64,000 nucleotides of DNA from Panopea generosa. Its lineage: Eukaryota; Mollusca; Bivalvia; Adapedonta; Hiatellidae. This document shows, in pieces, positions 1-10,800 of this stretch. Made by a program: the position numbers and the translations under genes. How positions within the stretch are numbered: position 1 is the first letter of the stretch; each line of letters starts with the position of its first letter. Below the pieces are notes generated by a model, which did no database searches, was not told the origin of the DNA, and worked only from the letters and a program-made list of their open reading frames with translations. Location: the NCBI GenBank assembly GCA_029582155.1, contig CM055908.1, positions 23,645,757 through 23,709,756 of the forward strand, given 5' to 3'.

Positions 1-540
1 TAGATCTATCTATTGGCAAAGCAATTGCACGATGACTCTAATGGAACACCGTACTTAGCAGCTAAAAAAAAAAACACTCATCGAGTTGTTCCCCTTGAAT
101 TTGACGGGGCGGAATCTACGCGGACAGAGTAGATATACAGGACAACACTATTTTTATAAAAATCAGCGGTAAGTATTGCTCATATTGTTTTATATTCGTT
201 ATTTTATCAACAAAGTATACAACGATGAAGGTGACGAGCGCTGTCATGCGATAGAACGTTACCTGTTTTGAACTCGTGTAAAACTAAGTTCGTCCCAATG
301 GTAGTTCGTCCTATAAACATTTCACGACCTGAAGAGTACAGGTACTACAGGTGTAATCATTTTGAATTCTTTGGTCCTTGTGAATTGAACTGTTGATGAT
401 AACACATTAAATATTGCATAGTTTCATAATGCCCTATACATTGACGATATGAAGTGGGTTTATTACCTGACATAGGCTGACATAATTAACGTTGTTATCA
501 GTTAATGCACTTTTAAAGCCATTTTCAACACATTTCAGGT
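1..540. other. Intergenic, nothing recognised
   Basis: I see no gene, RNA or clear repeat here. Short reading frames on both strands have no recognisable similarity and no supporting splice context. Confidence 0.5.
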
Positions 541-760
541 TATATATGGTATAGCCAGTTGTATTGGTGGATGAAGACCTCAGAATGAATCTGAGTAGAA
601 CCACTATCCTTCTGCAAGTAACTGGCAAACTTTCTCACAAAGTTTTTGGAGTAAGCGTAGCTTGAACCCACAACCTTGGCAGTGAGACTCAGACGTTAGT
701 GATTTTGAAATGGTGCGTTAAACCACTCAGCTACAGAGCCATATATGGCCATTACAGACT
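541..760 (-). mobile_element. tRNA-Leu-like SINE (family B)
   Basis: Read on the minus strand this begins with a tRNA-like head (A-box-like stretch ending near 735 and B-box-like stretch around 675-690) followed by a body mentioning a characteristic block at 560-640. The same unit recurs at 55735-55965 (minus), and on the plus strand at 17626-17720 (head), 45345-45480 (body) and 50530-50765. The head resembles a leucine-type tRNA (GTCAAGTGGTCTAAGG at 17632 onward). Copies are diverged, so activity is not recent. Confidence 0.65.
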
Positions 761-899
761 TAAGAGGCACACCAGGCCCATGTAATACTCTCTTATTGGT
801 CCCATTTTCACCATAGGGTACTTTAGCTTTTAAGCCTTTAAGCTCCTGAATGGCGTCTAGTGTCCATCTATCTGTCCTACTGTGTGGGAAGATTGATAA

Positions 900-1300
900 A
901 AATATATCCAAGCTATGTTTGTGGATAGATGACAGAGGAGATGAAGCAGGTCATCTTATCTTTTCAGTCAGACAAAAATTATGGTTGCTATGGCAACAAA
1001 ATTGATAAAATTACAAATGCAACCTGGATCCTGTGGTAACACAAAAGTATATCCAAACTACATAAAATTGTGAAACCAGATAGAGATCGAAAAAGAGATA
1101 ATGCAGGTCGTTTTATTTTTTCAGTCAGAATTTTTTTTAGTAGTTGTGGCAACAAAATTAAGATAAAATTACTTTACCTTACCTCCAGTTACTTGAAACA
1201 ATGCACATTATTTTATTACTTTTTCAGTTAGACAAAATTTGTGGTTGCTATGGCAACAAAATATGTAAACCGGTAGGGGACTTATATACTGCTTGCAATA
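900..1300. repeat. Dispersed repeat, two diverged copies
   Basis: A block with the recurrent phrases GTGGTTGCTATGG and CTGGATCCTGTGGTAAC. It is repeated internally (around 960-1020 and 1215-1260) and matches 11320-11625 inside FUOM intron 3. No coding potential seen. Confidence 0.55.
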
Positions 1301-1309
1301 CTCCAGTGT

Positions 1310-2330
1310 CTTGTTATCATGACATTCTAGTTCAGGATTATGATTACCCCATGACATTCTAGTTCAGGATTATGATAACCCAATGACATTCTAGTTCAGG
1401 ATTATGATTAACTCATGACATTCTAGTTCAGATTATGATTAACCTGTGTCATTCTTTACTAGTTCAGGATTATGATTAACCCTGTGACATTCTAGATCAG
1501 GATTATGATTACCCCATGACATTCTAGTTTAGATTATGATTAAGCTGTGACATTCTTTTCTAGTTCAGGATTATGATTAACCCTGTGACATTCTAGGTCA
1601 GGATTATGATTACCCCATGACATTCTAGTTCAGATTACGATTAACCCATGACATTTTAGTTCAGGAATATGATTAACCCTGTATTATTCTAGTTCAGGAT
1701 TATAATTACCCCATGACATTCTAGTTCAGATTATGATTAACCTGTGTCATTCTTTTCTAGTTCAGGATTATGATTAACCTTGTGACATTCTAGGTCAGGA
1801 TTATGATTACCCCATGACATTCTAGTTTAGGATTATGATTAACCCATGAGATTCTAGTTCAGGATTATGATTACCCCATGACATTCTAGTTCAGATTATG
1901 ATTAACCTGTGTCATTCTTTTCTAGTTCAGGATTATGATTAACCTTGTGACATTCTAGGTCAGGTTTATGATTACCCCATGACATTCTAGTTCAGGATTA
2001 TGATTAACCCATGACATTCTAGTTCAGATTATGATTACCCCATGACATTCTTGTTCAGGATTATGATTACCCATGAGATTCTAGTTCAGGATTATGATTA
2101 CCCAATGACATTCTAGTTCAGGATTATGATTAACCCATGAGATTCTAGTTCAGATTATGATTAACCTGTGTCATTCTTTTCTAGCTCAGGATCATGATTA
2201 TTCCTGTGACATTCTAGGTCAGGATTATGATTAACTCCGTGACATTTTAACCCATGACATTCTAGTTCAGGATTATGATTAACCCGTGACATTCTAGTTC
2301 AGGAATATGATTAACCCGTGACATGTTTCC
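1310..2330. repeat. Minisatellite, about 31-37 bp unit, roughly 30 copies
   Basis: The core phrase GACATTCTAGTTCAGGATTA followed by TGATTAACCC or TGATTACCCC is repeated without interruption for about 1 kb. Units vary mainly by small insertions (CATTCTTTTCTAG type) that recur every few units, suggesting a higher-order repeat of about three units. No reading frame or splice site is associated with it. Confidence 0.9.
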
Positions 2331-2544
2331 ATATAAGCCAGGATGTGTCATGGTAAAATGACTTGGATGGATGATAAAATGACTTGGATATATATATTAA
2401 TTAATTTGACACATAAAGTCATGCAATATCGGTAACAGTAGTATCTATCTGAAACATACACACACATATATATATATATATACACACAAAGTGTTGTATA
2501 TAGAATCTTAGAAAACCAATTATTTCTTGTTTCTTATTTGAGAG

Positions 2545-2787
2545 GCCCATGCCCCAGTTTCATTAAACATCTCAACTTAAGATTTTCCTCAACTTAAATT
2601 TTGAAATACTATATACAGTAACTTATTATTTATTTTATTTTAATATATTACTTATGAGTAAATATTTGTTCATACTTCAAATTTATGTCATCTTTAATGT
2701 ATAATATATTATTTAATTATTTAGAAAATTGAGATTTTTGAGTTGAGGAAAATCTCAAGTTGAGATGTTTAGGGAATCTGAGGCCTG
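2545..2787. mobile_element. MITE with long terminal inverted repeats (family CATCTCAACTT)
   Basis: The left arm (2545-2600) reads GGCCC...CATCTCAACTTAAG and is mirrored by the right arm (about 2730-2787) ending CTCAAGTTGAGATG...GAGGCC. The AT-rich centre has no coding capacity. A second copy lies at 48271-48508 in CCDC15. The two copies share both arms, supporting a mobile non-autonomous DNA element. Confidence 0.75.
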
Positions 2788-3206
2788 AAAAACAAATGAT
2801 ATATTTGTACCATTTTTTTATTTGATATGTGATGTTGAGTGCTATTTACAATAATAAGCTATATCTCATTTATATAGAGACTTAGATGATATCACTCATT
2901 TAATTGTTTCTACAAGCAAAGGGAATATACCATAGCTACTATTTTGAAAATACTTATTAAAGGTAAAATGCCAGTCTGCCAGGAAAAAAAACCTATTAAT
3001 GTCTAAAAAAAATAAACTCTGATAAAACATCTCGGAAGGGGAGTAGAGGCAAATTGGTTAATATGTATATGTCTCATCATATTATATACAAACTATAATC
3101 ACATAAAATAATAAAATATCAAATCATACACTATGGCACTCTTTGAAGAGTTGCAAAAGACTGAAAGGTTATTTCATCTCATTAAATCATACATAAATTG
3201 CTTTAA

Positions 3207-3441
3207 CCCTTTACTCCATAGATATGCGTTTTCTTGCACCAATCACAGAAAGCCTTTGAAAACAGTGCAGGAAGAGCTCAGATGGCTCGTAACGAGCAAT
3301 CTGAACACTTCCTGCACTGTTTTCCACTCTGTCAGTTAATATAAACATAATTCACCCAATAATTCAAAAGCCTTCTACATTAGAGGTGTCCAAAGGCGTT
3401 TATATTAGAGGTGTCCAAAGGCGTCTATATGAAGTAAAGGG
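3207..3441. mobile_element. piggyBac-like MITE flanked by TTAA
   Basis: The element begins CCCTTTACTCCATAGA and ends GAAGTAAAGGG; both ends abut TTAA (3203-3206 and 3442-3445), the target site duplicated by piggyBac transposases. Inside is a hairpin built from CAGTGCAGGAAG and its complement with a GCTCGTAACGAGC centre. Two further copies are at 11036-11202 and 53747-53967. Family assignment rests on the TTAA plus CCCT ends; no transposase is encoded. Confidence 0.75.
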
Positions 3442-3924
3442 TTAAATGTACATGGACAATTGTGCCAGTTATTCAGAGTTATTCAGATAAAACTACAATT
3501 GTATCTGTGTGTGTGTATATTTTAAAGCCAAACTGTACAATGAGATCTTGTCAAGCACCAGTACAACAGCATGCATGACTAGCTATGCATGACCAAGGGT
3601 TTATCAATGACATATATTTATAGCCAATACTTTGTCACATTCACTTTCACAAAAACAAAAAGAATTTTTTAACTATGTTAAGGAAAATCTTAACCAAGTT
3701 TACATGGCAAAATAACACTTTAAATGGTGGCATAATAATATCAATGTGTAAAAATGAAATGGAGAATGTAATATTTATACATTGTATAGTTGGTTTACAC
3801 AAGGAATTTTATTGAGAAAGAAAGGTAACTGATTGAGATTTTGTAAAGGAAAATTTCTCGTAATTTATTGTTATTTTAGCTGCAGTATAAAAATTTTGTA
3901 ATCACAAGTACTTCAACAATTTTA

Positions 3925-4725
3925 AACATAAATTTCTGGGAAGGGTATGGTGTGTTTGGCTTTAATAACTGTCGGAAAGGGAGGATCTTTTCAGTCAGAC
4001 TGAAGGCATACGCCACTTGGTTGACACAGGAATGGATATCTGTAATGTTCTTCGGTGTTGGAAAGTCAAGTATTGCTCATAGGAACTTTCTGCATGGACA
4101 GCCGTAATCCATTGTTATCTCAAACCCGGTAAATTCTAATGTGTTTTCAGCAAACACAAACTTCTCTGGATTCAGTGTGATTCCATTCCTACCACATAAT
4201 TCTAACCATTTAACTGCCTGGAAGAAGCTTTCCTCTATAGAGCCAGACCATAGCAACACATCATCTACACATTTGGTCTTGTTGGGAATATCTGAGATCA
4301 ACTCATCATATCTTCGCGTATATCCATCACCAGATGCAATCTACTCCTGAGGTGCTGTCTTGTAGTGATAGCGTCTACATGATGTGATGAATGTTGTAAG
4401 AGGTAGATATTCCTCACGAATAGGTACGCTATGATATCCATTCCGGGCATCAAATACAGTCTTCTTCTTACCATGTGGGACAGATCTGGCTTGATGGAAT
4501 GGTGAAGGTGTATGATGAGTTTCACGTGTGTTGAGTGCCTGAAAGTCTACTGTCTGTTGAGGTTCACCATTTTTCTTGGCACAAACCACCATTCTGTGGC
4601 ACCATGTGACGGGCTCATCGATCGGAACTGGTTCATTAACCCCTAGATGTACGTCCTGGTCAAGTCCAGCTTTAACAGTATCATGCCAATGAATGGGGAA
4701 AGGTATCGGAGTGTGTTGAGCTAAG
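3925..4725 (-). pseudogene. Reverse transcriptase fragment of the Gypsy-type element
   Basis: Read on the minus strand, the RT starts near 4715 and passes through VVCAKKNGEP (4592 on), VDFQALN, FDARNGYHSVP and a catalytic-box variant CVDDVLLW (about 4268-4245). The usual first residue of that box in Gypsy elements is Y or F, so Cys is a substitution. Stops near 4343 break the frame. After the palm region a PTPKNITDI segment (about 4060) and LPFRQLLKP mark the start of the post-RT connection, then similarity ends. Confidence 0.8.
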
Positions 4726-5869
4726 GTTCGACATTAGGGTCAACCATTAGCTTCATGGGACGGACATCCATTAAAGGCAGGGATTGATGTTCACATGAGT
4801 TGAAGGTACTGGACTTGTAATGATCTAACAAGAAGGCCTTTAAACGCGGTACATTTGCCTCTGTTGCTGGAAACGGCAATTTCGGTGAGGGTGGTGGGGG
4901 TCCTTGGCATTGAGGGCAGCTATATGTGTCAAACTGCTCTTGTGTTGATGAGTTCAGGTCTGGGTCATTTGTTGAATGGACACCTAATGCAGGGAAGTTA
5001 TCAGGAATGATGCCTAGTGCAGTGCATGCCTCTCTGCTGAGGAATAGTTTGTCTGAAGTGTCAGTGATATATGTCATCTGCCTAGTTTCAATAGCCTCAC
5101 TGTTGTGATCTTTGGCACTCAAGCGGAGGACTGTGGCACCGAGGATCTTGATACCAAGATTGGTGGCTGTGTGCATTTGCATGGTTGCAGGAATAAGTTC
5201 AGACTCTCGAAGACTGAGGCGATAGATGATCTTCAAACCAGCAAGGCAACTTTGGCATCCTGTGTCTGCCACGGCGGGTAGAATAGCTGAAATTGTACGT
5301 TGATGATTCAACTGAAAACCAAGGGCATAGTAATCTTCAGGTGAGGCTCTAGCTGCAAGATTTACAAATGGTTGTGACTTAGATCGTAGCTTAACCCAAG
5401 AGTTTGATAGTTTGTCATAAACATGATGAGCAATGCAAAGTGAACGTTTAATACCAGAGTCATTTAACATACAAGAATCATCAAATACATTCACAACATC
5501 ACTAACAGTACACAAAGCATAACAAACAGCAGCATTGCCAGATAATGTATCATTGTCTCTAGCTTTGGGGTTTTCTTTACTGCGACAGACACTTTCCATG
5601 TGATGATTGCGATTACACAGTCCGCAAATATGTTCGTAAGCTGCACACTCATTTAGACGAATACAAGCTGGAGCGCTTTTCCCATGACCTCTCTTTCCGC
5701 AGTAGGTGCACATTTCTGATTTCTCCTTAGGTGTGAATGACTTGTCAGATTTGTTCTTTCTGTAAGTGCTACTTGCAGCTTCCACTGGATGTGAATCTAA
5801 AACTCTAGAAGCGGAACGTTTGCCAGCTTCTTTAGTTTCAACAAACTGGAAGACCTCTTCTAGACTCAT
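4721..5869 (-). pseudogene. gag zinc knuckle plus retropepsin fragment
   Basis: A 382-codon open stretch. Residues about 54-95 hold a Cys/His-rich zone (CTYCGKRGHG, then CGLCNRNHH) resembling nucleocapsid knuckles. Around residue 200 the motif VADTGCQSCL supplies the DTG aspartic-protease signature. The last third is a proline-rich linker (PPPPSPKLP) leading to the RT. The frame ends at a stop at 4721, but RT-like coding continues in another frame, so this is a frameshifted polyprotein remnant. Confidence 0.75.
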
Positions 5870-6038
5870 GTTTTGATTTTTGTCACCAAGAAGGTCTAGC
5901 TAGATTTCTGGATAGACTATTCCCCTAGTTAACACATCGCGAAGGATAGCATCTGTGTAATTAACATCACTGTCACAACTGGGGCATTTCATGATAAATT
6001 TACACACACCCGCTTAGCCGCAAAGACGAGCCCTGAAG

Positions 6039-6599
6039 CTATGTCACGGTCTCGTCATGATCCTGATGCAAATTATGGAGAGCTACCCTAGCTACCATAG
6101 TGTTCTCTTCACAGACAGCCAGTTTCTTAATGGCAGCCATAACTTGTTCTTCACTCTGATCTGTGAGACTACCACCAGCAGAACATGTCAGGTCCTTCCG
6201 GAAAGGTTTATCACAACATTCTAACAGCTGCACAACCTTATCATGACCTACTATTTTCGTGGCACTTACATAATCCTTCCACCATGATTGAAAGTATGTC
6301 CATTCCTCACTAGTACCAGCTGCAGTGATTGTGGGTCTTTTGACCTTTTCAGCTTTAGCACTAGGTCCTGAATTGTGAGTCAGAGAGTGAGCCGTGATGA
6401 GTGCAGCCACGATAGCTGCATCCAGGCCATCTGTCTTGTACTCACAGCCGGGAATAGGACAGGCTACTTCAGGCATCGTGTCGTCAGTTCTAGGTTCATA
6501 AATAAGAGCATGGTCTATTTGTTTAATGGTTTGTTCGAGAACAATGAACACGGTCTGAAAAAAGACAATAATGAAATAAGTTGTAACATTCCTTAACAT
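6039..6599 (-). pseudogene. gag-like fragment of the Gypsy-type element
   Basis: A 186-codon open stretch. After a hydrophobic, possibly spurious first 25 residues it carries a Cys/His pair (CPIPGCEYKT... with a later HSLTH, a C2H2-like finger) and then a W-rich segment (EEWTYFQSWWKDYV) typical of retroelement capsid-like regions. It is interrupted by a stop at 6039; the same reading resumes in another frame toward 5870. I call it gag by position upstream of protease and RT and by style, not by a specific family match. Confidence 0.6.
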
Positions 6600-7230
6600 A
6601 TACCGTTTGTAAGTAATTATAGATACTAGTACTACTTATCTCTATAGACTACAATCCTCTAGTTTTGATGAGAATTTCATTCTGCAATGTAAGAATTTTG
6701 ATTTGCGTTCATGAGATGAATAGAAGTTAAGAGACCTGGTAATTGAAAACGAGATATTGTGAGATTTTGCATGAATACATGAGCGTTCACAAAATCTTAG
6801 TCAGTTGCCTTTCCTTCACTATATAATTCCTTTATAAAATATAGTGATGTCGTGCTAGTTTTGAATATTGTATTAACATTCTTAAAATACAAACACTGAT
6901 ATCCGTTTGGGATTTTTCTCTTTTAAACAGATAAAAACCAATGAGTTTAAAGAATGTGTCATACTTGACCATGTGTATGTAAAGTATGATGCTTTTCACC
7001 ATGTACAGCAGTTGTACACATTTCTGAAATAGAAAATAAATTCAAGTTTGCACGTATACCGGTGTATTCTTATTTCATATCTGCATCGCGATTGTAGAAT
7101 CATAATTTTCAGAAATGAACTGTGAAGTTTTTCTCCTTTGTGCCTTGTAAGACATGATTTGTAGTTAATATTGAAATGTACATGCTAAACTAAACAATAC
7201 TTTGTTCCAGGTATAAAATTCAGGAATAAA
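6600..7230. other. FUOM upstream region
   Basis: No gene is visible. It must contain the FUOM promoter and 5' UTR. A possible 3' splice site (TTTGTTCCAG at 7201-7210) lies 34 bases before the first FUOM start codon, so a non-coding first exon further upstream is possible. No TATA box is convincingly placed. Confidence 0.4.
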
Positions 7231-7860
7231 TCAAGGGAGGCAATATGCCACTCAAACTCATACCTAGTATTATCTCCCCTGAGCTGCTGTATGTCCTGGC
7301 ATCAATGGGTCATGGAGATGAGATTGGTAAGTTTGCCTGCAACATTAATCACCAAATCAAGGGAGGCAATATGTCACTCAAACTCATACCTAGTATTATC
7401 TCCCCTGAGCTGCTGTATGTCCTGGCATCAATGTGTCATGGAGATGAGATAGGTAAGTTTGTCTGCAACATTAATCACCATATCAAGGGAGGCAATATGC
7501 CACTCAAACTCATACCTAGTATTATCTCCCCTGAGCTGCTGTATGTCCTGGCATCAATGTGTCATGGAGATGAGATAAGTAAGTTTGTCTGCAACATTAA
7601 TCACCATATCAAGGGAGGCAATATGCCACTCAAACTCATACCTAGTATTATCTCCCCTGAGCTGCTGTATGTCCTGGCATCAATGTGTCATGGAGATGAG
7701 ATAAGTAAGTTTGCCTGCAACATTAATCACCAAATCAAGGGAGGCAATATGCCACTCAAACTCATACTTAGTATTATCTCCCCTGAGCTGCTGTATGTCC
7801 TGTCATCAATGTGTCATGGAGATGAGATAGGTAAGCCTGCCTGCAACATTAATCACCAAA
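7231..7860 (+). repeat. FUOM: Five tandem copies of FUOM exon 1 with its 5' splice site (126-bp unit)
   Basis: Start codons at 7245, 7371, 7497, 7623 and 7749 are exactly 126 bases apart. Each unit holds about 14 bases of leader (TCAAGGGAGGCAAT), the 82-base coding part and about 30 bases of intron. Every unit has a donor at 7327, 7453, 7579, 7705 and 7831 (GTAAG). Units 3 and 4 have A instead of G before the donor, which would change the junction codon from Val to Ile. Copy 1 reads MGHGDEI; copies 2-5 read MCHGDEI. The 126-base length is a multiple of three and has no stop, so the array is a continuous 208-codon frame ending at 7871. Confidence 0.95.
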
Positions 7861-10800
7861 TCAACAAATAGCTTGGCAATTGACAAATGATGTGTTGAAC
7901 AGATGATTACAAAATTTGCTGTGGACAAATATGAGGTATAAAAAATAGTAATTTGTTGAATGATAAGTTTGTTCAGATATTCTTTTCTGTTTTTTTTTAA
8001 CCTCATATCAAATTTTACATCCCTTTTTCACCATGGTAACATGATTTTTGCTCTTAAAAAAGTCCTATCTAATTTGGTTTAAAATATTTTCAAAATGGTT
8101 CATAGGGGCTGTGATTTCTTGCTGCAGATGAGTAAAGGACTGATGTTAAAAAAAGTGACTTGTACTGGATTTTAACAGATACATCGATGGATTTATGAGC
8201 ATTTGAGGACTTCTTTTTTCAAAATAAACATGTTGTTACTGCACTGTTGTTGTTGTTTCTTTAAAAAAAAGCTTGTCAACCTACCAGTTATTATGCATTT
8301 TATGTGCAGATAGATTCTGGATATTAAAAAAACAAACTTTTTAGTTTTAAAAAAGGTTTTATGTGGAATTTGATTTTAACTTGGAAATCTAGACCTAATT
8401 TCATATAGAACAAAGAACAAAATTCAACTGTGTAGTGAGACCTTTATATATTGGTTCTATACTTGGTTAATCATTTAAAACAATATTATTGCAAGAATAT
8501 GGATGGAAAAGATACTGGCAAGGTTGTAATAATGGTATTTTGTGTATTTGACAGTTTTAGCAGATGCCCACTTTCCAACATCATCTACATGCAGACATGG
8601 TCCTAAGGAGATTAGAGCTGATGGTATGTGGATCTTTAAAAGTTTTTAATTATTCATGTCATGTATTTATTTTGCAGGTCTGAAAGCTTTTCTGGAGCAC
8701 AAATCCAAAACCATTCAAGGTAATTATTTTAAACTTTGTACACATGTCAACCAGTGGTCTATTCTAGACCACTAGGTTGACATGTGTACAAAGTTTCATG
8801 AAATTACCTTAAAGGGTTTTGGATAGACCAATAGGTTGACATGTGTACAAAGTTTCATGAAATTACCTTGGATGGTTTTGGATGTGCCATTTGCTATTGA
8901 GGAGTTTTTATTTTCAATAATGTTAGCTCACCTGAGCCAAAGGCTTACAGGTGAGATTTTGTGATCACCCTGTGTCCGTCATTTACTTTTGCTTCAAACA
9001 AGTTCTACTCCTAAACTGCTTTTGACCAAATTTGGTGTGAAGCATTGCTACATTAAGCTCTCTCAATTTGTTGAAATCATGACCCTGGATAAAATTTATT
9101 CCGCACCTAGGAGCTGATTAGTTTTTTTCAAAATTTCAAAATTCTACACTTTCAAAAGTGCCGGGCCTGGAGCTGTGATATTTTGCATGTAATATCACCT
9201 AATCTAATCAATATCTCTCAGGTTTGTTCAATCAACGACACTAGGATCAGAATTGACTCCGCGACTTTTAAGTTTAACATTGAAAATTTTCATTTAAAAA
9301 ATTTGAAATTTCAAAAATCTTCTTCTCAACAACTGCGGTTACACGTCTGACTATCAATCCAGGGGTCGTTAGTTTGAATCCCCCGCCCTGCAACAGTCTC
9401 CGTGATGATTGATATACGACATTGCGTCTCATTATCATTCGTCTCTCACCACTGATTCAAGTGGGAAAGTTATCAGTTACTTGTGGAGACGGGGTGTGCT
9501 CGAGTACTGGTTAATCCCAGGAAACAGTGGTTAGGTTAACTGATCGTCTGTTAGCCCTCGATGGCATAAAATTGACGCTAAATATTCAATCAATCAATCA
9601 ATCAATCTCAACAACTGATCAGACTGACATATTTGTTTATATTTGGTATAAATGATTGCTATGAGTAGGTGTTTTAAGTTTGTTTGAGTAAAGGAACTAG
9701 TATTCATTGGGGCCCAGTATTTTTTTTTACATAATATACTATGGGATAACAGGAAATAATGTTTTCCTCATCTATTTTTGTATTACTCAAAACATCTTGG
9801 TATCTTGGGCATTGTTTGGTCACTACAACAGAGGCTGGGTTCAGTTAAGGAGATTTAATACACATTTTGGTCAGTAGGAGCCCAAAAAGGGATACAAATC
9901 TTATTTTCGATTGTGGTTATTATTACTTTGACATACCATATCATGTTATTCTAGTATTTCTTGCCAGGCCCTGTTAGCTCAGTCAGTTACGCCTCTGACT
10001 ATCAATCCAGGGGTCGTGAGTTTGAATCCCCGTCTGCCACAATCTCTGTGATGGTTGATATACAACATTGTGTCTCATTATCATTCATCTCTCAATCACT
10101 TACTTACGGAGATAGAGTGTGCTCCAGTACTGGTTAACCTTTCAGGATCCCAGGAAACAGTTGTTAGGTTTACTGATCGTTTGTTAGCCCTCCATGGCAT
10201 AAAAATGATGCTAAATATTCAATCAATCTAGTATTTCTTTGTGGAAAGAAACAACTGCAAGTACTTCTTAATTATGAAACAGCAAACACATGATAAAGGA
10301 AGTCTTCTTGTTGACTTCATTGACAAATATGACAATACATGTACTGGTACTAAGTTAATGAGGGTTGATCAGAATGTTTGTAGGGCTGTGTTTATAAGTA
10401 AACATTTTGGGCCATTTCTGCTGTATCATCTTACTAATATATTTAACATGAGAATTTACTAGTTGGTGGTGAAGACTCATTTTAATTAGTTTTTTTGTGT
10501 CAGATAATTGTACAATAAAATACGGTCATGAGGTCAATCTCAATACTTATCCACCATCTGAGATAATTAGATAATCTGGTCAGTAGAAGCTTTGTTTTTG
10601 TATTCAGCTGAAAGAAATCTAAAAGTGCCTGAATAAAAGGTTATTGATGTAGGTTGTTCTATGAAAGTAATGTGACAGTGTTTAAAAGTTTCTATAGAGC
10701 TTAATTTTTATTTTATCTCGCCAAAATTAAACTTGTGCATAACTCTCTTCATGAATACAGTACTTGAGACAATATATCTAACTGTGTGTTTGATTTGTGC

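Larger units (their letters stand above)
3925..6599 (-). mobile_element. Decayed Ty3/Gypsy-type retrotransposon, 3' truncated
   Basis: A minus-strand remnant with, in order, a gag-like region, Cys/His knuckles, an aspartic protease and a reverse transcriptase, which is the Gypsy order. It stops near 3925, shortly after a conserved PTPKN-type segment that follows the RT in this group; no RNase H, integrase or LTR was seen. At least one frameshift (near 4725), several stops (for example near 4343 and 6040) and a stop in the gag-to-knuckle link (near 5905) show it is inactive. Confidence 0.85.

Noticed and set aside
434-911. Two short minus-strand genes
   Set aside because: They overlap a family B SINE and a dispersed repeat; the same frame reappears in the SINE copy at 55629-55850.
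1310-2330. A CRISPR-like array
   Set aside because: Units are contiguous with no distinct spacers and the DNA is animal; it is a minisatellite.
7245-7871. A 208-residue repeat protein encoded by the array
   Set aside because: Each unit is a FUOM first exon with its own donor; the open frame through intron pieces follows from one stop-free unit copied five times. Kept as a possible isoform only.
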